Assembly (NCBI GenBank): GCA_030142905.1
Contig: JASJOG010000288.1
Coordinates: 280,964-344,963 of the forward strand
Reading direction: 5' to 3'
Length of the DNA stretch: 64,000 bases
Source: Heliopora coerulea
Lineage: Eukaryota; Cnidaria; Anthozoa; Scleralcyonacea; Helioporidae
This document shows positions 51,761 through 63,120 of this stretch, piece by piece (positions within the stretch are counted from its first letter, which is position 1; each line of letters opens with the position of its first letter). A program made the translations under genes and the position numbers. The notes beneath the pieces were generated by a model, which did not search any database, was not told where the DNA came from, and saw only the letters and a program-made list of their open reading frames with translations.

Positions 51761-52932
51761 CTAATATTTGATGGACATTAGGTCTCTGTTTACAATGTTT
51801 ACAAGTCCATCTGACAAGACGAAGATCTTACACGTAACGTTTGCAGTTGTTGCTTTCTTCTTAGTTTCCAAGGGAAGTCCGGAATGCGTGTTAAGTAATT
51901 TTTTACCATGTCCAGAGGTGAAACTGTTGTTTATTGTTCTGAGATCAATGACTAGTGCAAAGTGATTCTTGTAGAACTTCTGTATTGACATGAACTGGTC
52001 TTTACTATTGAGTTTGAATACTCTACCAGCCTCCTTGAAGAGTCTTGACTTTGGAATACCCTGACTGTACACCGAGTTTGGTATACTCTCGATATTAGGG
52101 TATACGTACTCCTCGCTGTCTGTAATAGTCTTGTTTTTAAACAACAGAACAACAGCTTTCATACTTTTCCTTGGGAGGTTGATAGTTTCATTGACTAGTT
52201 AGTGTGCTGCTTTTGTCCCACTCTGTTTTCATCAGAGTTGCATGCTCATATGACAGGGATCATCCTGCTACATATCCACTTATAACTTGACTAGCCAAGT
52301 CTTGATTCTCTACTGTTTCATACTCAAGTTCAAGGTTTTCAAGAGTATATCCACCAACGTTTTGACCAGACTGTGCAACCATAGTATCCGAAGCTTTATG
52401 TAGAGTTATTATGTACTGGGGGTTGTTAGTCATGTCATGTGGTGAGTACAGACTGTGATCTTCCAGGATTTTACTTAGTTTGATTCTTCGCTTTGTTCCA
52501 TGTATGTTATACATTAGCCCATCAGATACTTTAGATGTATTGCCAGATGATGCACCTGAATCATCTTTAGATATTAGTTTTCTAAGGTTTTCACCCGCAA
52601 TCCCATACTCTACCATGTCATCTCTTTCACTGCTTGTTTTCCATAGGTCTCTGTAGACACCGAGTACATTTTCACCCGTATTGCCATGGATGACTTCTCC
52701 CGCAAGTTTAACTACAAGTCTTTCACACAGGAGCTTGCTAAGGTTGTTAATGAACCATGATTTTGCATTTGCAGTTTTGAAGTCAAATTGAAGATTAAGA
52801 GAGTCTGGAACCAAACAAGTGTCTAGTTTAAGTTTTGGTATGTCGATGTAGATTTCTTCACCAGGACTTGCTTTGTTTGGATTGAAAGTTACAATGTGTC
52901 ATGTTCTTGTGCCTCTAATTTCAGTAATTTTT
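51761..52932 (-). pseudogene. Major capsid protein candidate, element 2 copy
   Basis: Homologous to 16122-17315 throughout: EEIYIDIPKLKLDTCLVPDS, KSWFINNLSKLLCERLVVKL, LRKLISKDDSGASSGN, NLELEYETVENQDLA, KAVVLLFKNKTITDSEEYVY and the end SDGLVNIVNRDLMSIKY. The start codon reads ATT near 52930, a TGA follows about ten codons later, and frameshifts occur near 52200-52260 with a small deletion before ESIPNSVYSQG. Conservation of the same blocks in two diverged elements supports the gene's importance. Confidence 0.75.
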
Positions 52933-52999
52933 TATCTACTAAAACCCAGTTCAAGTTCTTTTGCTCTTGTTGCCATTGTTTTATCATAAGAAAAAAAAT

Positions 53000-54168
53000 T
53001 TACTTATTTTTTCTTTGTTTGTATTGATTGTACACAAAGTAAGCTAGTGCAACAGCTAGTAACCATAGATTTTTTAGAAAGGAATTCAATACCTTTTGCT
53101 CCCCTGTCAACGTTTGTGTAATTAGACTTAGTATAGGTACTATCACCAGTCCTAGTTTCTTTGCAATGTTTGCAATAGCTTTCGCGAGACTACTCACTAC
53201 CTTTGATCCTTGTTTTATTACTTTTCTTGCTCTGACAACTATTGCTGTGATAATACCAATGATAGCAATAGCAACTGCTGATATACCCATGAGATTTTCT
53301 TTTGCCCATTTCTCAAGTCTTCCAAGGTCAATTTCTTTAGCTTCTTCATCAATTATAGATTTTGTTTCTTCATGGATAGGTCTTTCATTATTTTCTAGTC
53401 ATGTATTATCTGCTTGTAATTTTGCAACTCTCTAATGATTTGTACAATTGTTCCTTCTTAACATCTGTTTCTCTAAGAGCTTATAGTCTCCAGTTATCTG
53501 CTTGTATTTCAAGAAACTCTATCTTTTCCTGTGGTGTTTTTCCCTTTGGATCTAGAACTCCTGCAAATTCTCTTACATCTTGTTTTTTCATTGTTATGAT
53601 GTTGTCTGTGATGTTATCTATGGTGTTAGCTACTTTTTCAATAGAGTTTTCAATGATATTGTTCACAACTTCTGATTCAGGTTGCTCACTACATTCATAG
53701 GAGTCGCCAACAAGTTGGTCAACTAGAGCAGCGGGAGTTTTTTCATATTCTTTGATTGCTTTTTTCATATTATTGAACTCATCAATGTATTTCTTATTTT
53801 TTCTGTTAAATAACTCAGGTTCTAAGTTCTTGTTGACATTACCCATCTTTTTACCCTTGAACATAATAGAAATATTTTCTGATGGGTCTTTAACAAATAC
53901 AGTGTTGTCTAACAATATGCTATTACTTGGACCATTTTTTTTTTTTTTCAAGGTTAACGTCGAATATCTTTTTGAAAGATTTTTTTTATCATTAGTTAAT
54001 GATTTCCTTATTGATCCAGTGTCTATATTTACTTTTTGAATTAGATGTGTTGATTATGTTAATGCTATTGTTACGTTCATCATCGTTTATGAAACTCGTT
54101 TCTTCATTCCTTCTTTCATTGTCTTCTTTGTAGCCTTCATTTGAAGGTCATCAAACCCACCTTCAGCT
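53000..54168 (-). pseudogene. Conserved Polinton protein B, element 2 copy
   Basis: It has the same order as 17470-18779: GFDDLQMKATKK start, NNSINIINTSNSKSK, NGPSNSILLDNTVFV, FKGKKMGNVNKN, then a charged coil and the C-terminal hydrophobic region (GISAVAIAIIGIITAIVVRA, KNLWLLAVALAYFVYN). Multiple stops and frameshifts (near 53990, 53480, 53400, 53300). The conserved two-helix tail argues for a membrane protein of the particle. Confidence 0.65.
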
Positions 54169-54174
54169 GTTTAT

Positions 54175-55137
54175 TTTATGTCTTGAATATTTTCTTCTGG
54201 TATCGAAGAATTGTTTACTATCATAACCCAACCACTTACTAATACCATATTTTTACCTTTCACTTTTTTCTTTTTTAAAAATTTTTCTCCACTCTGTACA
54301 TGTCATCCTTTTTATTTACAGCAGATAATTCCTCTTCATAGAACTTTCCAATGATATTTTCTCTCTCGTACATGTTTGGATCACCTCTGAATACTTTCAC
54401 AACTTTAAAAATCTCCTCTGTAAAATTAGCCTCATAACCATATAGTGTAAGCCACACTTGGTCTTTGACTTGTTCACATCAGCAGGTTTCATTAATATAC
54501 TACTGTGTTTAGTTCGATTATAATTATTTGTAAGTTACCTTACTGTAGAAATACTTCCAAATAGCTGTTTTTAGGGTTCTGTCGAATCTTTCAACTATAG
54601 CTGCTTTCCTATCTGAGTTTGTAAAGAAGTATTCAACACTGTGTTCTTTCAAGAGTTCTTTAACACCTATGTTGTAAAACTCTTTTCCTTCATCAAACTG
54701 AGCGACTTTTGGGTATTTCTCAAACCTTTCTTTAAATTGTTTTAATAAACCATCCACACACTTTGTCATGTTTTTAATATCCTTCCTGTATACAGGAATG
54801 GTGAATGCATAGCGACTTAGAATTTCAACAGCTGTCAGTATCCAGTAATAACCTTTGTTCTGTTTTTTATATTTTCTCATATCAATCAAGTCCATTTGTA
54901 ATTCATCACCTAAATCCTTGATAATGTTCTTTGGAATTTATGTCTCCTATGATTGGTTTGTATCTCGTAAAAGTATCTTGTGTCTTCGACCAGTCTTTTA
55001 CTATTTTTCTACTGATGTTTAATCCCTTCTCTTTTGCTTTTTGATAAATTCTCTCTGCAGATTGGTAACCTGTATCTGGGTTGTAGTAAATGTCTCTGGG
55101 TTGTAGTAAATGTCTCTTAACTCTTGTTCAATAACAA
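54175..55137 (-). pseudogene. Polinton integrase, element 2 copy, deleted
   Basis: The catalytic core is visible: MDLIDMRKYKKQNKGYYWIL (first Asp), KVAQFDEGKEFYNIGV (second Asp) and KAAIVERFDRTLKTAIWKYF (Glu). The C-terminal part has a deletion: YGYEANFTEEIFKVVKVF follows directly where element 1 has the PLPKFRIGDTVRIS segment. A decayed chromodomain follows (RVEK, MVLVS, near 54290-54190). A 20-bp tandem duplication near 55077-55116 shifts the frame in the N-terminal region. Confidence 0.85.
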
Positions 55138-55169
55138 ATTCTTTGCTGTATATTTTGCATAATATATAA

Positions 55170-55775
55170 TTATAGAAGTATGCTTCCTATTAGCTCAACA
55201 TCATTATTTGCAAGAACAGTGAAATTAAGAGAATTATACTGTCCTTTATTAATACTAGCTCTGCTATCTATATTATCGAAATATGATACCATTCCTTTCA
55301 GAGTTTGACTCGTGGTTATTGGTAGTGAAGTAATCATACAACTCCTTTTTCCTTCATTATCAAAATTCTTTGTTCTGTCAACAGCATCACAGCATATTGA
55401 TATATAATGTAATCCACAGTTGATGTCAACCATAGAATCATTCTCAACATTTGTGTTTGTATAACTTTATTTTTTGTGAATCCTAGCAAAAGACCTAGAT
55501 TTTTCAGATTCATGTCTTTATCAGATTCAATAAACATTTTCCATTTTCTGAAGTCTTTGTCAAAGTTATTTCTCCAATACTTTTAAATTTCTTGATAGCA
55601 TATCGAAAGTCCAATATCCAGGATTGATTGACATATTTCTTCTATCATATGTGAACGTTTCATTTTGTGAAGCAAAAACATTATTGTACTTCCAATATAC
55701 CGTTGCTGACTTTAGAAGTATCTCGGGATCATCTTTGTCGATGGTGAGAATCTCATCCAAGTCTAGTCTTTTCAT
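55170..55775 (-). pseudogene. Penton-like protein, element 2 copy, inverted relative to element 1
   Basis: The minus-strand frame (ATG at 55775) has MKRLDLDEILTIDKDD, NPGYWTFDMLSRNLKVLEK, LGLLLGFTKNKVIQ, CGLHYISICCDAVDRTKN and VELIGSILLPS, matching the plus-strand gene 21508-22187 in order. Frameshifts near 55560 and 55430. In element 1 this gene lies after protein C on the plus strand; here it lies between integrase and protein C on the minus strand. Confidence 0.55.
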
Positions 55776-55802
55776 AATCTATTTTATTTTATGAAAAAAT
55801 AA

Positions 55803-57305
55803 ATGAGTGTTGAAGACTTTGAGAAAGCTTATTATGGAAAAAGCTATGATAAGGTTATAAATGAGACCAAGAAAGATTGTGAAAAGCTCAAAGCTGATTT
55901 TCTGAAAAATATCCTCATGCCAATATTTCAAAATTTGAATTAAACGTGTATTACACTTGAGTCAACTGCTATCTATTTCAAGAATTCAGATGTTTTAAGC
56001 ACCGACATAAAAAGCAGTACACTCCTAAATGATAGATCAATGACTAAATACCTTGATTCTCAAGATGGTACATCAGTGAATGAACATGGTGATGACACAT
56101 CAATGAATAAACACTTTAATTCTAAAGTTAAACAGCAAGGGAACCGAGCAAGCTCATCTTTCCCAAAAATATGGAGATTAGATGGAACAGTTCAGGTATT
56201 ACCAAAAGGTGGAAGACATGTGGGTTTTTATCGAAAAGACTATTATTGGGATAATTTCCCTGTTGAATATTTATTGCCTTACTCAATAAACCAATTCAAA
56301 GTATATGTAAATAATACAGACTATTTCATGAGTAATCTTCCCCCACTAAATATAACAACTAATAACAAAGCTGAGTGGAATCTTATTTTCAATCTTTAGT
56401 AGGAGCATGGATAGCAACTTATGCATCAGGTGTATCTATAGAACACTTAACTTTCAAACCAGATGTTCCTAAACAAATTAATAATGCGAGAATTTGAAAC
56501 AATGTCAGAAAATGGAATTCAGTATATAATGAATAAATATAAAGCTAATTTTCTAAAATATCATACACCTAAGTGGACATGGCAAGACGTTTCAGGATAC
56601 AAGAATGAACATTTGGAACGGGATGTTGTGGATATGAGTAAATTTACAAATATTCATGGTGTTGGTGGTGTTGGTTCTATTCATGATTTGAAAAATTACT
56701 ACAAGAAATTCATTCGAAAGAAATCAGATGGGTTGACAACTCAAGGAACCGAACTACTTAATCAATCAATCGAGTCATACATTTATAGTGTGCTTGGTGC
56801 TCAAGCTAGAACAAAACAGAGTATTTATGGACCTAGAGCATCTGCTTTAGAAACACAAAGAGTTTTTAGACAGATTGTACGAGATTCTATTATAAATTAT
56901 AATACATCAACATGGATTAACAATATGAATAAAGCGGTTACATCAACCAATATGGTTCTTAATATTGCAATAAGTCCTACTCTATGGTTGTTACCTAGCA
57001 GTCAAATTATAGCAGAAAAACCAACAGAAAGATATAACAACAAGTTAAAAGTATCAGACGAAACCATGAAATTTAGATTAAATAAGAATGTAAATTATTA
57101 TGGAATGACAAACAATAGCCCAAAAAAGATATATCAGGATTCAGTAATAACATCTCATTTAGATAGCTTGGAAACTACAAACAAAATATTGTCAGTTAGT
57201 CCAGATCGAAGGCTCCTTTCAGTTGCTACACCTAGTTCAAATCTCCAGGTTGTTCTAGTGGGATCAGTAATTGGTGGAATTTTGTTATCAAAGTATTTGT
57301 TGTAA
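55803..57305 (+). pseudogene. Conserved Polinton protein C, element 2 copy
   Basis: It has the same layout as 19954-21468: FEKAYYGKSYDKV start, FPKIWRLDGTVQVLPKG, YVNNTDYFMSNLPPLNITTN, QARTKQSIYGPRASALETQR, MVLNIAISPTLWLLPSSQI and a C-terminal membrane helix (VVLVGSVIGGILLSKYLL). Stops and shifts near 55900-56040 and 56395-56465 divide it; 280 codons from 56463 are open. Starts 28 bp from the divergent penton-like gene. A hairpin follows the stop (57321-57345). Confidence 0.68.
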
Positions 57306-57320
57306 TTCTGATTTAAAACA

Positions 57321-57345
57321 TTTTATTATTATTTTAATAATAAAA
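57321..57345 (+). terminator. Hairpin between protein C and the next gene
   Basis: TTTTATTATTA and TAATAATAAAA (11 bp, all A-T) pair around a TTT loop, starting 15 bases after the stop and ending immediately before the next ATG (57346). Confidence 0.42.
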
Positions 57346-57873
57346 ATGTCAAATAAAAGTGGACTAAGACAAACTGCTACCAGGTGCTTATGTATTAAAT
57401 CCAATCATATTTCCAAAGACCTATCAGTGGATGAAAAGCAAAAACTTTTGGAACTATACTTTTACTACCACAGATTAGCTGTGCGTTACAAGTGGAAATA
57501 CAAGAGATTGAAAAGACTAGTACTATTTGTAAATATGTCAAGTATTGGATTAACTTCTATAGGAGCTACAGTGGGTGGTGTTACAATGAATCCTATAATA
57601 CTTGGTGTTTTAACAGGTACTGGAGTTATGATTAAAGGGTATATGTCAAACTCTAATGTAACCAACAAAGTAGAGAGGTGTAAGTTTGCTTACACAAGTT
57701 ATGAAAAGGTACTTACTCAGATTAGAAATTCTCTGAGAGGGATTCTTTCAGATGAAAAGATATTCATGTTTGAAGCAAGATTTCTGGATGATGTGGTGAC
57801 TGACTCCTGTCCTTTGTTTGATAGTCTCTCATCAAAGTATGAATCAAAGTATACTAATATAATTCCAACCTAA
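57346..57873 (+). CDS. Polinton-associated membrane protein, intact
   Basis: A complete 175-codon frame. It opens MSNKSGLRQTATRCLCIKSN, has a basic helical stretch (VRYKWKYKRLKRL), then a hydrophobic region IGLTSIGATVGGVTMNPIIL and GVLTGTGVMIKGYM, and a helical C-terminal half with YTSYEKVLTQIRNSLRG. The two hydrophobic segments joined by a short turn suggest a membrane hairpin. I recall similar proteins in Polinton-rich invertebrate genomes but cannot name a function. Element 1 lacks it. Confidence 0.6.
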   Translation: MSNKSGLRQTATRCLCIKSNHISKDLSVDEKQKLLELYFYYHRLAVRYKWKYKRLKRLVLFVNMSSIGLTSIGATVGGVTMNPIILGVLTGTGVMIKGYMSNSNVTNKVERCKFAYTSYEKVLTQIRNSLRGILSDEKIFMFEARFLDDVVTDSCPLFDSLSSKYESKYTNIIPT

Positions 57874-58291
57874 TTTCCTAAAAATCTCTTGACAATTATT
57901 TTCATGTTTCTCATGAGATTTCTTAGACTTTGGTAACTTATCAACATCAATACCATTATTCTTGCATAACTGATACAGTATAAAGTTTATGTTCATCAAT
58001 CTCCTACTCTTACCATGTGTTGATGAAACTCAGAGCAGCTCATCTGTGAATATCTTAAAGTCATTTATAATTTCCACACGAATGCAGTGAGCGTCCAGCA
58101 CACTCATATAGGAGTCTAGCGAATCTTTTGGTTCTATCATACTCGAACCAAAATAAAAATCTTTCTGAATAATCTTTTCCTGTTGATATTATTCTATGAA
58201 TTTCCTCACCACATGATACACAGAAAATCATGCCGTCTTCAACAACTGTGGTTTTGTGTTCACAATACTCTGTCATCGCTCTATTTTTCAT
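57870..58291 (-). pseudogene. Zinc-ribbon protein with VLTF3-like C-terminus
   Basis: The frame from the ATG at 58291 begins with a zinc ribbon: CEHKTTVVEDGMIFCVSCGE (C-x-H then C-x-x-C-G). After a frameshift near 58140 it continues DSYMSVLDAHCIRVEIINDF, then a stop near 58030 and KSRRLMNINFILYQLCKNNG, LPKSKKSHEKHENNCQEIF and RKLGWNYI. The 'R..NINFIL..L....G......K...H......IF..LGW' pattern resembles the end of VLTF3-like late transcription factors of large DNA viruses. This would be a late-gene activator. Not found in element 1. Confidence 0.45.
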
Positions 58292-58348
58292 GTAAATTTA
58301 CTTAGATTTGTTTGTAAGTAGACTAAGGAAAAAGTATATATAAAATAA

Positions 58349-58640
58349 ATGAATGATTCACCCAAGATTACAAAAGCTGAAAATAGTGAGAAAGTAGAAG
58401 CAGGAAAGACTTACTGCAATATCAAGAAAAGCAAAAGAGAGGATAGTTGTGGAAAAGGTAGAAACAGAAAACTATTGTACTAGCATCAAATACAAATATT
58501 TCATTGCAGGTGGTGGTCTATACTTTGCATACAAACGTGATAGAAGAGAAATGAGCACAGTGAACACAGTAAAACCAGAGAAGAGCAAGCATAGCAAGCA
58601 CGAAAACGTAGTTAACAAAAAACTAGATAGCTTTGATTGA
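58349..58640 (+). pseudogene. Small protein D, element 2 copy
   Basis: It corresponds to 24480-24830: ITKAENSEKVEAGK start and the membrane segment and tail GGGLYFAYKRDRREMST. Frameshifts near 58400-58450 and a shortened middle. The homology confirms that protein D is a genuine Polinton gene. Confidence 0.6.
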
Positions 58641-58683
58641 GTGAACAATACTACATTCGCTTTTTTTCTATGTAAAATAAATA

Positions 58684-58932
58684 ATGATTATGGAAAGGAA
58701 AGACTTGAAGAATTAACTCTACAACGCTACTCTCATCACAATCGGAGCTGTAGCAGTTTCAATGGTATCAAAGAGAGCTATCAGTCAACAACTAGGAACA
58801 CATACTACTATGAAAGGAACTCTAGAATTGGCAGCTGCTTTAGGAGCAGGAATGGTTGGAGTAAAATACATGCAGTTGAAGAAATGTGAGGAGACCAAGC
58901 AAGCTTGTATTAATTTATTTGGTTTCTTTTGA
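58684..58932 (+). pseudogene. Small protein E, element 2 copy, one stop
   Basis: It matches 24951-25184: LYNATLITIGAVAVSMVSKR, then a hydrophobic second half ending KYMQLKK. A TAA replaces the Glu codon of the N-E-L motif near 58714; otherwise the frame is open. Confidence 0.65.
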
Positions 58933-58950
58933 TAATATAAATAAATTATC

Positions 58951-59163
58951 ATGCCAGAGAATACATATGATGCATATGGAAGATCACACAGTTATGATAA
59001 ACCAGCAGTCGTAGTAGTAAGATTTGTGAGGGAAATATTCATTTTACTTGCCAATCACATTAGAAGATTGAGGGCATGTGACCTTTGTGAACCAATCGAA
59101 GTGATGGATTTGGATTTTTTACATGGGGGTAGCAAAAAATCCAAACTGATTAACTCGTCTTAA
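58951..59163 (+). CDS. Short frame at the right edge of element 2
   Basis: A 70-codon frame beginning MPENTYDAYGRSHSYDKPA, in the orientation of the preceding small genes, preceded by an AAATAAATTATC spacer like theirs. I do not recognise it and element 1 has no match at this position. The second half looks unlike the Polinton genes in composition, so the element may end within it. Confidence 0.25.
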   Translation: MPENTYDAYGRSHSYDKPAVVVVRFVREIFILLANHIRRLRACDLCEPIEVMDLDFLHGGSKKSKLINSS

Positions 59164-60849
59164 AGTGAAAGTCGACAAGTGGGCAGTGCGAAAGTTTGGA
59201 GAGAAAGAGTGGATTGGGATGCATGTGTAACTGTCATGTCCCCCTGTTTTGATTGATTTATAACTTTTTTAAAAACAGGTTGGTAAAGCCAAAGTCATTG
59301 GTGGGTCAGTGTTAGCCAACAAGCTGATGATTTGATAGTTGATTTGTCTAGAAAGAAATACGTGGGTTTCAGCAAGGATAACATTGCGAGATTTGTCATT
59401 ACAAACCACTTCAAAGAAGATTTCGTCTCGAAAGTGTTGACGAACCTGTGCGAAGATCAAGGGGATGGGTTTTTTTTGTATGCTGTTTAGCAGCACAAGG
59501 AGAATCACATTTGCATTCACAAATGAAAGACTTCCAAACGCAATGGTGTTTATTTGATGTTGACGATTTCACAACCACATAAACATTACCTCGTTTGGTA
59601 CAAACAGAAATGGAATCAAAAACGAAAAACTTGCATATCAGACTTAAATTTTTACAAGAGAATGACTGGTTTTCAACGATGGATAGAGTGGCTGTTCGAA
59701 TGTCCCGTGTGTGCACCATGGTGGGGATTGCTGTTCAATCTCGAGAAATCAGGAGGTCCAGTTGGATGTCTTTCAAAAGGTTGAAGAGAATGAAACGCTG
59801 AAGTTATCCAGTGCTGAATAAATGTATTTTGTTTGTTTTCTTTCACTTACCATTTTGGAAGCATTGTCCATTCGAAATTTTGCCAAACTTGTCTTGCAAG
59901 TGAATAAAGAAGAAAGGAAACGTTCATGTTGTCATGGTGATTTTCATTTGCATGTGATTATGCATTGCAGCAACTGTTTTTTTTGTAGAGCTTTCAAAGG
60001 AGGCAGGCTAATTGCATGCATGGATTTTTTGATGTTGGCAGTGTTAATGAAATGCATGTGATGACGTTTCTAGTGACCAGGTTTTTCAACGAGCTGTCAA
60101 AGGAGGTGGAGGGGAGGGTTAATCAAATGCATGGAATGACACAAAGTGACAGGAAATCGATTGTCTAACACCAAGATTTTTTTTCCACAAGCTTAAAGTA
60201 CAATCATTTAAAAAGTTGAAGAGGCAAAGGCAAAATCGTCATGGCAAGAGTTGCTAATCCTTTTCCCAATTGATTTTGTTTCCTTCTAATCTTTCTGAAT
60301 GGAACAAACGTCCTTTGTCTTCTCTGCATTTTGTTTACAATAAACTACACCAAGAAAAAATAACATACTGAGTTGTTCCTTTCATAAATTTAATAACAAA
60401 TTTAATCATTCTATTTTAACATATCAAAATATGTTATCAAAAAAATTTCCAATTTTTTCCAAAATCCCTCTCCCTTTTTGATTCCTTCTTCTTGCAATTT
60501 TTTTCGAAGGAATTACAAATGTCATTCTTCTTTTTCTTCTAGAACACCTTTTGCAAACCATTTTTAAAGCAAAAAAGTACAACAACAAAAAAAAAAAAAA
60601 AATTAACTGAATACAATAGTTTTACAGCCAATATTTGTACAAGCGGTGATATAACTTTCCATTTTACAAGACAATAGGCTTGCAAAATTATCGATAATCT
60701 ATTAAAACTATTGTGTGAAAAATCAAAAGGAAGGACATATTAAGGTTAATGTGAGATATATTATTAACAAAATCATTCGCTTAGGCTGTACTGATGTTAA
60801 GGACTGGCAAACGATCACATGACAAACAGTCTTAGTTAATAATTTAACA
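59164..60849. other. No confident gene; possible decayed Cys-containing frame
   Basis: A minus-strand frame at 59411-59719 includes CVWKSFICECKCDSPCAAKQ, reminiscent of a SWIM-type zinc motif, but the surroundings are broken and I cannot confirm it. The rest shows T-rich and A-rich homopolymer runs and no recognisable feature. Confidence 0.3.
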
Positions 60850-63120
60850 TAGTTAACTTTTTTTTTTGAGATAATGTAAAAAGTCAAGAAAAGGATCAAA
60901 GAAGTGAAAAAATTGAAAGAGCATGAAAACAATGATGTTGCAATCAGAGAAAATTCTCAAGTCAAGAAATTATCAAACCAATGCATAAATCGCATCAAAT
61001 TTGAAACCAAAAAATGCCATCAAAGAACGATCCATTGGCACTCGGGAAAATATGCAGCGATTGAATAAACAAGAGCATGCCTTTTCAAACAACATGGGCG
61101 AAAAACTACATATCAATTATCAAGAAATCCGTCAATATAAAGAACGTTAAAAAAATGTCAAAACGTTGAGAAGCTTATTTTACAAATGGTTTATTTAAAT
61201 AACGGTAAATGGAAAATTAATCAAGAATATGAAAATTCTACAAAAAGAAATGTGAAAGAACTTGAAGAACCTCGAAAATTGATGATCATGCAAACCAGAG
61301 AAATGACAACAAACTTAATCATAACAAGAAAATCTAGACAATCAATTGATGAACTGGCAAAATAATTGGATTATTTTGAGAAGATTGTCAATAAAGTGGT
61401 CAAGAAAAGATTACAATCTCAAAACCAATTAACGGTAAAGATTACAAAGCAATAGAAGAACAGGATAACCTTAAAGCATGCATTTTCAAACAACAACCCA
61501 TGAAGATGCTGAAAAAGTCAAGAACCTTGCTGTCTGCACTCTGCAATGCAACAGAACTTTTTTTGCTCAATCAAAAAAGATTTCAATGCTGACAAAGCAA
61601 AGACAAACAAAGACCAGAAATCGCCAAAGTCAAACCAGGTGTTATCAACACCTGCCAAAACGAATCTTGCTAATTTCTTGTTTTTTTTTACATGGATGAA
61701 AACCTTAACAATTCGGAAAAAGGTGGAAGATACATAAACAAGAACAGAACTTTTTCAATAAAGATCGAAAAAGGAAGAAAAATAAACAAAATCAAAAGAA
61801 AACAAGAAAGACTCCAAACAAGAAGAGAAAATGAAATATGAGATGAAACAGAAAAATTGACTAAAAAAGAATCAATCAACTTGTAAATTTCTCGAGCAAA
61901 GTAATCAAACAAAACGTATTCCTTTTACAAAGGAAGAAAAAAATGATAAAAAAGCAAACAAGCTTTATGACACTGACGAATTAAAACACATGAGATTGAA
62001 TCACATGCCTGCTTTTCCAGATCATTTTGTCATCTAATAGTGATAGTTTTATTTCCGAACTCAACCTGCAGCACATCAGAAAAGACAAAGAGAGAAAACA
62101 ATACAACAGTGTCACCCAAATTGCCATTGAGAATGAAATGCACCGAAAAAGAAGACCAAATGATTTCAGAATTCAATGACAATGACATTACAAATTATCC
62201 GGCAGATCCAAGAAAGGAACCCACCTTGAAGCAAGTTAAAGAACAAATAGCAGAAAGGACATGGTAAAGAGTTCAATGAAGGAAAAGATGGGAAAAAAAT
62301 TGGGAAAACCAAGAAAAGCAATGAAGCAGTTAAAGATTTAAAAGAGGGCATGGAAGCTTTCAAAATAAACAAGTCATGAAAGAATGAACGAACAATTTTT
62401 TGGAAGCATCAAGGAGCTGCAAAATAAATATTTGTGGAAACAATTTCCAAAGAAATTGCACTGTCATAAGAAATGACCGAAATCAGCTAAAAGACTAAGA
62501 CATTGACATAAAATACAAATTAATCATTAAATGCCAAAACAATTCACAAAACATGAAGATTTACAAGAATGAAATCAATTCATGATCAGGATCCAGTGAA
62601 TCCTCAGCAATCAGACAGAAATCAGGAAAAAAATCATTTCCATTTCAACTCTGCAAGACAAAGAAGAAAATTAACTCCTGAAAAAATACAGTGAAAAAAC
62701 ATGAATTCCTAAATGGTTTGGAAGAAGATCAAATAAATTCACATTTAAAGAATTCAGGAAAAAGAAATTGGAAAACTAAAATCATTGGGAAGAGGGAAGT
62801 GAAATGTCATGGGGTCAAAAATGAGCGTTACAGAAAGATGTATCACAATTGTAGCAAAAATTTTTTCTCCATTTCATCGATGAACTAAAAACATTTGAAG
62901 TCAAGAGATGATCACGAAAATGATTGACTGAAAAGAAAGTGTTGGCCATACATTGTCAATTGCAAGAAGCCGACACAAAAGACATTCATGATCAAACTCA
63001 AAAAAAAAAAACAACAGATCAGAGAACTATAAACAAGGTTGCTGAATTAAACGAATCAATCGATAATTTGCATACTATAAAGAATGCACAGTATACAAAA
63101 ATAATCGACTAAGGAACAAA
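60850..63120 (+). other. A-rich stretch with decayed lysine-rich reading
   Basis: The plus strand is unusually purine-rich and reads, in interrupted frames, as Lys/Glu/Asn-rich helical sequence (KKRIKEVKKLKEHENNDVAI near 60890, RIPFTKEEKNDKKANKLYD near 61918, FNDNDITNYPADPRKEPTLK near 62175). No frame exceeds about 75 codons. It may be an old gene for a charged coiled-coil protein, or simply A-rich DNA read in frame; I cannot decide. Confidence 0.25.

Larger units (their letters stand above)
48590..59163. mobile_element. Polinton-like element 2, rearranged and decayed
   Basis: The region carries recognisable homologues of Polinton 1: fibre, late protein A, packaging ATPase, major capsid, protein B, integrase, penton-like protein, protein C and small proteins D and E. 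It also has genes missing from element 1: a zinc-finger protein, a coiled-coil protein, an unrecognised protein at 49109, a membrane protein at 57346 and a zinc-ribbon/VLTF3-like gene. No DNA polymerase and no matching TIRs are visible. Gene order differs: the fibre is at the opposite end and the penton-like gene is inverted. Boundaries are set by the outermost plausible genes. Confidence 0.8.
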
